In this document: piece after piece, positions 13,167 through 15,862 of the stretch
Position numbering within the stretch: the first letter of the stretch is position 1
Layout: the number at the start of each line of letters is the position of its first letter
Assembly (NCBI GenBank): GCA_964542055.1
Contig: CAZITB010000067.1
Coordinates: 1 to 15,862 of the forward strand
Direction of reading: 5' to 3'
Origin: CAZITB01 sp964542055
Lineage (GTDB): Bacteria > Planctomycetota > Phycisphaerae > Sedimentisphaerales > CAMDDF01
Length of the DNA stretch: 15,862 nucleotides
The notes under the pieces: model-generated
Seen by the model: only the letters and a program-made list of their open reading frames with translations
Told to the model about the DNA's origin: nothing
The model's database searches: none
Program-made: the position numbers and the translations under genes

Positions 13167-14219
13167 ATGATGGTTATAGCTAAAATTGCTTTCTTTGATG
13201 CGAAACAGTACGAAATTGACTTTTTCAAACCTTTAGCCCAAGAATACAACATACATTTTAAATTTTATCCCAGCCGGCTCTCACCGGATACTGTTCAGCT
13301 AGCAAAAGGTTTCGATGGAATCTGTACATTTACAAATGATGATTTATCTGGAGATGTTATAAATGTATTAAATGATTTAGATATCCATTTTGCCGCTTTA
13401 AGGTGTTCAGGCTACAACAATGTTGATCTAAAAGCTGCTTATGAAAAAATCCACGTTTTGCATGTGCCATCTTATTCGCCCGCAGCCATTGCCGAACATG
13501 CGTTAACTTTGATCATGAGCTTAAACCGTAAGACTCACCGTGCCTATTATAGAACGAGAGACAGGAATTTCAGCATTAACGGACTTATGGGTTTCAACTT
13601 AGAGGGTAAAACGATTGGGGTCGTCGGGGCTGGCTCAATTGGTAGAAATTTCATTAAGATCCTTTCCGGATTCGGGGTCAATATTATTACTTATGACGTA
13701 AAGCCGGACGAGAAACTTGCCAAGGAATTGAATTTTAAATATGTTTCGCTTGACGAACTTTTTGCCAGGTCTGATATTATTTCGTTGCACTGCCCTTTGA
13801 CTCCTGAAAATGTTCACATGATTAACGAAAAATCTTTAAGCAAGATGAAAGACGGTGTGGTTATTATTAATACCGGCAGAGGCAAGTTGATCGATACTGT
13901 CGCTCTCATAAATGCCCTGAAGTCAGGTAAAATTTCATCCGCTGGCTTGGATGTTTATGAAGAAGAAACCGATTACTTTTTCGAAGATTTTTCCAATTCT
14001 GTCATAGACGATGATGTGCTTGCAAGACTTTTGACATTTCCAAATGTCCTGGTAACTTCACACCAGGGCTTTTTTACCCGCGAAGCATTGGATAACATCG
14101 CGCATACTACCTGTGATAACATCAAGGCATATTTCCAGGAAGATAAAACCCCAAATGAAATTTGCTATCATTGCAATAATAACGAATGCGCAAAACAGGA
14201 AAGCGGCAAATGTTTTTGA
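13167..14219 (+). CDS. ldhA: D-lactate dehydrogenase (fermentative, LdhA type)
   Basis: LdhA reduces pyruvate to D-lactate with NADH and so recycles NAD+ in fermentation. It is collinear with E. coli LdhA with a +3 offset: the NAD-binding Rossmann motif GVVGAGSIG at 151-159, IAEHALTLIMSLNRKTHRAY, catalytic R238 (NTGRG), E267 and H299 (SHQGFF), and the FFEDFSNSVIDDDV segment. At 350 residues it is longer than the ~329 of E. coli because of a tail after PNEI with four cysteines (C333, C336, C341, C349; spacing C-x2-C-x4-C-x7-C), which could bind a metal. The ATG at 13167 has AAAGGGG close upstream. The gene stands alone; the long leader may carry its control sites, but I see no clear Rex site. 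Its stop abuts the stop of ftsQ. Confidence 0.92.
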   Translation: MMVIAKIAFFDAKQYEIDFFKPLAQEYNIHFKFYPSRLSPDTVQLAKGFDGICTFTNDDLSGDVINVLNDLDIHFAALRCSGYNNVDLKAAYEKIHVLHVPSYSPAAIAEHALTLIMSLNRKTHRAYYRTRDRNFSINGLMGFNLEGKTIGVVGAGSIGRNFIKILSGFGVNIITYDVKPDEKLAKELNFKYVSLDELFARSDIISLHCPLTPENVHMINEKSLSKMKDGVVIINTGRGKLIDTVALINALKSGKISSAGLDVYEEETDYFFEDFSNSVIDDDVLARLLTFPNVLVTSHQGFFTREALDNIAHTTCDNIKAYFQEDKTPNEICYHCNNNECAKQESGKCF

Positions 14220-15179
14220 TTAAGGTATCGGGTTGATTTTTTCAGGCGTCCGAAGATCAATATATTTTACTAAACCTTTACTTTTTAGCTGAAGGGTGCC
14301 AAAGTCCTTGTAGCATTGGTAGAGTTTGCCGAGTTTTTCAACCCTCACAGCTTCCAGATTACCCTGCATAGATCCCCAGTAAATTGGAGTACCGTCCGTC
14401 GAGTAAATAATTATATGAGGCTTTTTTTTATCTTTTCTGCCTCCAAAATTCGCCACATCAATGGCACCAACCTCGGCTAGCAGCGGCGTAAAATTGCGAT
14501 GTTTGGCAGTGGCACTTAAAAGCATATTCTTATCCATTAGCTTGAGCACATTGATTAACTCAATACCTGCGCGAACATCTTCCTGCTGCCACACCAAACC
14601 TGGCTCGGGCATATATCTCGTATTAACACCTTTTAAAACCGGGATCGGCAAATCGTAGATAGGAACATAGCTGAGAACAACTGCATTGAATTTGTCCTGT
14701 TCGATCCCCCTGTCGGATGCCACATAGGCTTTTCGGCTGCTGCTCTCGATCAATAAAGCGGGTGTGTAGTAATCCGAAAAAACCTTGATGGAATTCGGGT
14801 CAATTTTTACTTTCAAATTGTTAAGCCACGCAACTGACCTCAAATTGTTGTAAACACTCTCAGCAGTATCACTGCCTAATCTGAACCAGCCATTGCCGTC
14901 ACCGGCAGTTTCAAAGATCATCCTTTTCAAATCATTGCTCATCCAGTCAGGACTGTTTACAAGGTTCATTTTAACCCATTTTTCATTGAGCCCTGTTTTT
15001 CCATGAACATAATTTTCGTCAAGAAAATACAAACCAACCGCAATCGCGGCAATAATTATTAACATCAACAATATTTTTAATGAAAACAAAATTGCACTGT
15101 TTCTTCGCTGCAGCTGAGCTTTTGTTTTCTTTTTGCCGCTTTTAAAACTGAACCATTTCTTTTTTTTTCTTCTTGCCAT
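14220..15179 (-). CDS. ftsQ: FtsQ-like cell division protein
   Basis: FtsQ is a bitopic membrane protein of the divisome that links early and late division proteins. Seen here: a very basic cytoplasmic N-terminus (MARRKKKKWFSFKSGKKKTK), one membrane helix (~29-53), then a periplasmic part whose first ~70 residues have POTRA-like features (FRLGSDTAESVYNNLRSVAWLNNLKVK, split around W118, then YYTPALLIESSSRKAYVASDRGI), and a late LVKYIDLR typical of FtsQ C-termini. Sequence match is loose, as is usual for FtsQ; the best support is context, because ddl ends 6 nt upstream, matching the ddl-ftsQ order of division/cell-wall clusters. Length, 319, is on the long side. No ftsA or ftsZ follows; ldhA is next, convergent. 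Alternative: another POTRA membrane protein. Confidence 0.78.
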   Translation of the reverse strand: MARRKKKKWFSFKSGKKKTKAQLQRRNSAILFSLKILLMLIIIAAIAVGLYFLDENYVHGKTGLNEKWVKMNLVNSPDWMSNDLKRMIFETAGDGNGWFRLGSDTAESVYNNLRSVAWLNNLKVKIDPNSIKVFSDYYTPALLIESSSRKAYVASDRGIEQDKFNAVVLSYVPIYDLPIPVLKGVNTRYMPEPGLVWQQEDVRAGIELINVLKLMDKNMLLSATAKHRNFTPLLAEVGAIDVANFGGRKDKKKPHIIIYSTDGTPIYWGSMQGNLEAVRVEKLGKLYQCYKDFGTLQLKSKGLVKYIDLRTPEKINPIP

Positions 15180-15185
15180 TTATCG

Positions 15186-15862
15186 CTATTCCGAAACTAA
15201 TGCCTGCTCAATTATTTTAGTGCAAAGCCCAGTCATGTCCATGCCTTCTTTTTGGGCCGCTTTTGGAAGAAGAGAATGGCTTGTCATTCCGGGCAATGTG
15301 TTTATTTCCAAAACATAAGGTTTTAAATCTTTGTCAAGCAATAGATCAACCCGCCCGAAATGTCTGCATCCAAGCGCATTGAAGCAATCCAAGGCGATTG
15401 TCTGGATTTCTCTGCAAAGTCGTTTGTTTTCAATTGTGTCGAACAAATACTGCGTGTTGTTGCTTATGTATTTGGCATCGTAATTATAAAAACCATCTTT
15501 AGGAACTATCTCAATAATAGGCAGAGCTGTCTGATCGATTATTCCCACTGTAAGCTCGCGGCCTGATATAAACTCTTCTATCAAGCATGGACCGAACCTT
15601 GCTAAACAGACGGTTGCAGCTTTTGCTGTTAGAAGTGAATCTTCAAGTATTTCAATACCTACGCTGCTGCCCTGCTGTGATGGTTTCAAAATATACTTGT
15701 TTCCAAGCTCAGTTATTTTTTCGGAAAGTTCCTTCGTTTCCATATACTTTGATACTTCTATCCATTTCGGTGTGGGTATTCCTTTTTTGTCGAAAATCTT
15801 TTTGCTTTCGATCTTGTCAAACGAAACTCTGCTGGCAACCGGCCCGGAACCTGTGTACTTTA
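15186..15862 (-). CDS. ddl: D-alanine--D-alanine ligase Ddl (5' end outside window)
   Basis: Ddl joins two D-Ala with ATP to make the dipeptide used in peptidoglycan precursors. The frame stays open to the window edge: before the internal ATG at 15743 it reads KYTGSGPVASRVSFDKIESK and IFDKKGIPTPKWIEV, the conserved region preceding the ATP-grasp core, so that ATG is not the start. About 224 residues are visible and some 80 N-terminal residues should be missing. Motifs in order: ILKPSQQGSSVGI (ATP-binding loop), CLIEEFISGRELTVGI, GRVDLLLD (Mg2+ ligand Asp), and LEINTLPGMTSHSLLPKAA (metal ligands and D-Ala contacts). All core residues I can check are present. ftsQ starts 6 nt after the stop, so the two are probably co-transcribed. 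Confidence 0.93.
   Translation of the reverse strand, partial: KYTGSGPVASRVSFDKIESKKIFDKKGIPTPKWIEVSKYMETKELSEKITELGNKYILKPSQQGSSVGIEILEDSLLTAKAATVCLARFGPCLIEEFISGRELTVGIIDQTALPIIEIVPKDGFYNYDAKYISNNTQYLFDTIENKRLCREIQTIALDCFNALGCRHFGRVDLLLDKDLKPYVLEINTLPGMTSHSLLPKAAQKEGMDMTGLCTKIIEQALVSE

Noticed and set aside
15186..15743. Ddl beginning at the ATG at 15743
   Set aside because: Conserved Ddl sequence (YTGSG, DKI, GIPTP) continues in frame upstream to the window edge, so this ATG is internal.
1..15862. Defence system, prophage, integron, CRISPR array or insertion sequence
   Set aside because: All sizeable genes are assigned to housekeeping, signalling or membrane families; no transposase, integrase, nuclease or spaced repeat array was seen.

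Overview
The window is an AT-rich, gene-dense bacterial chromosome segment with no mobile element, CRISPR array, tRNA or rRNA that I can see. Gene content (NAD-dependent DNA ligase, RibD, class 1B dihydroorotate dehydrogenase with its PyrK partner, a fermentative D-lactate dehydrogenase, Ddl next to FtsQ, large TPR proteins, paired CNNM/CBS membrane proteins) fits an anaerobic or fermentative bacterium. The overall style (TPR proteins, Ddl-FtsQ, several small proteins I do not recognise) suggests a Planctomycetota/Phycisphaerae-like organism, but that placement is a guess without a database search.

Layout. 1-1571 (+): the 3' end of ligA followed closely by ribD. 1568-5633 (-): a tight five-gene unit read pyrK, pyrD, a small unknown gene, a yggU/DUF167 gene, and a secreted transglutaminase-like TPR gene. 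It is driven by a near-consensus sigma-70 promoter (5784-5811), with a strong intrinsic terminator (5662-5703) between the promoter and pyrK. 5634-5946: a divergent control region that also holds a long inverted repeat and a possible dacB promoter. 5947-7356 (+): dacB, a PBP4-type D-Ala-D-Ala carboxypeptidase. 7357-10403 (-): a soluble histidine kinase followed by two CNNM/CBS membrane proteins. 10495-12971 (+): a small unknown protein, a stand-alone response-regulator receiver, an intrinsic terminator, and a large cytoplasmic TPR protein. 13167-14219 (+): ldhA. 14220-15862 (-): ddl (5' end outside the window) then ftsQ.

How the genes fit together. PyrK and PyrD form the NAD-linked dihydroorotate oxidase of pyrimidine synthesis, and the leader in front of them looks like an attenuator. 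A rare-start open frame of 40 codons runs through the terminator and ends 9 nt before pyrK, which resembles translation-coupled, UTP-sensing attenuation in outline. DacB, Ddl and FtsQ belong to peptidoglycan turnover and division. The kinase and the receiver are divergently arranged around a palindrome and could form a two-component pair. All three convergent gene pairs meet with no space between stop codons and no terminator.

The most interesting points are the pyr leader, the ATT start candidate of the DUF167 gene, the Asn-to-Gly change in the DacB SxN motif, and the Cys-rich tail of LdhA. I did not find a clear new defence or mobile system.
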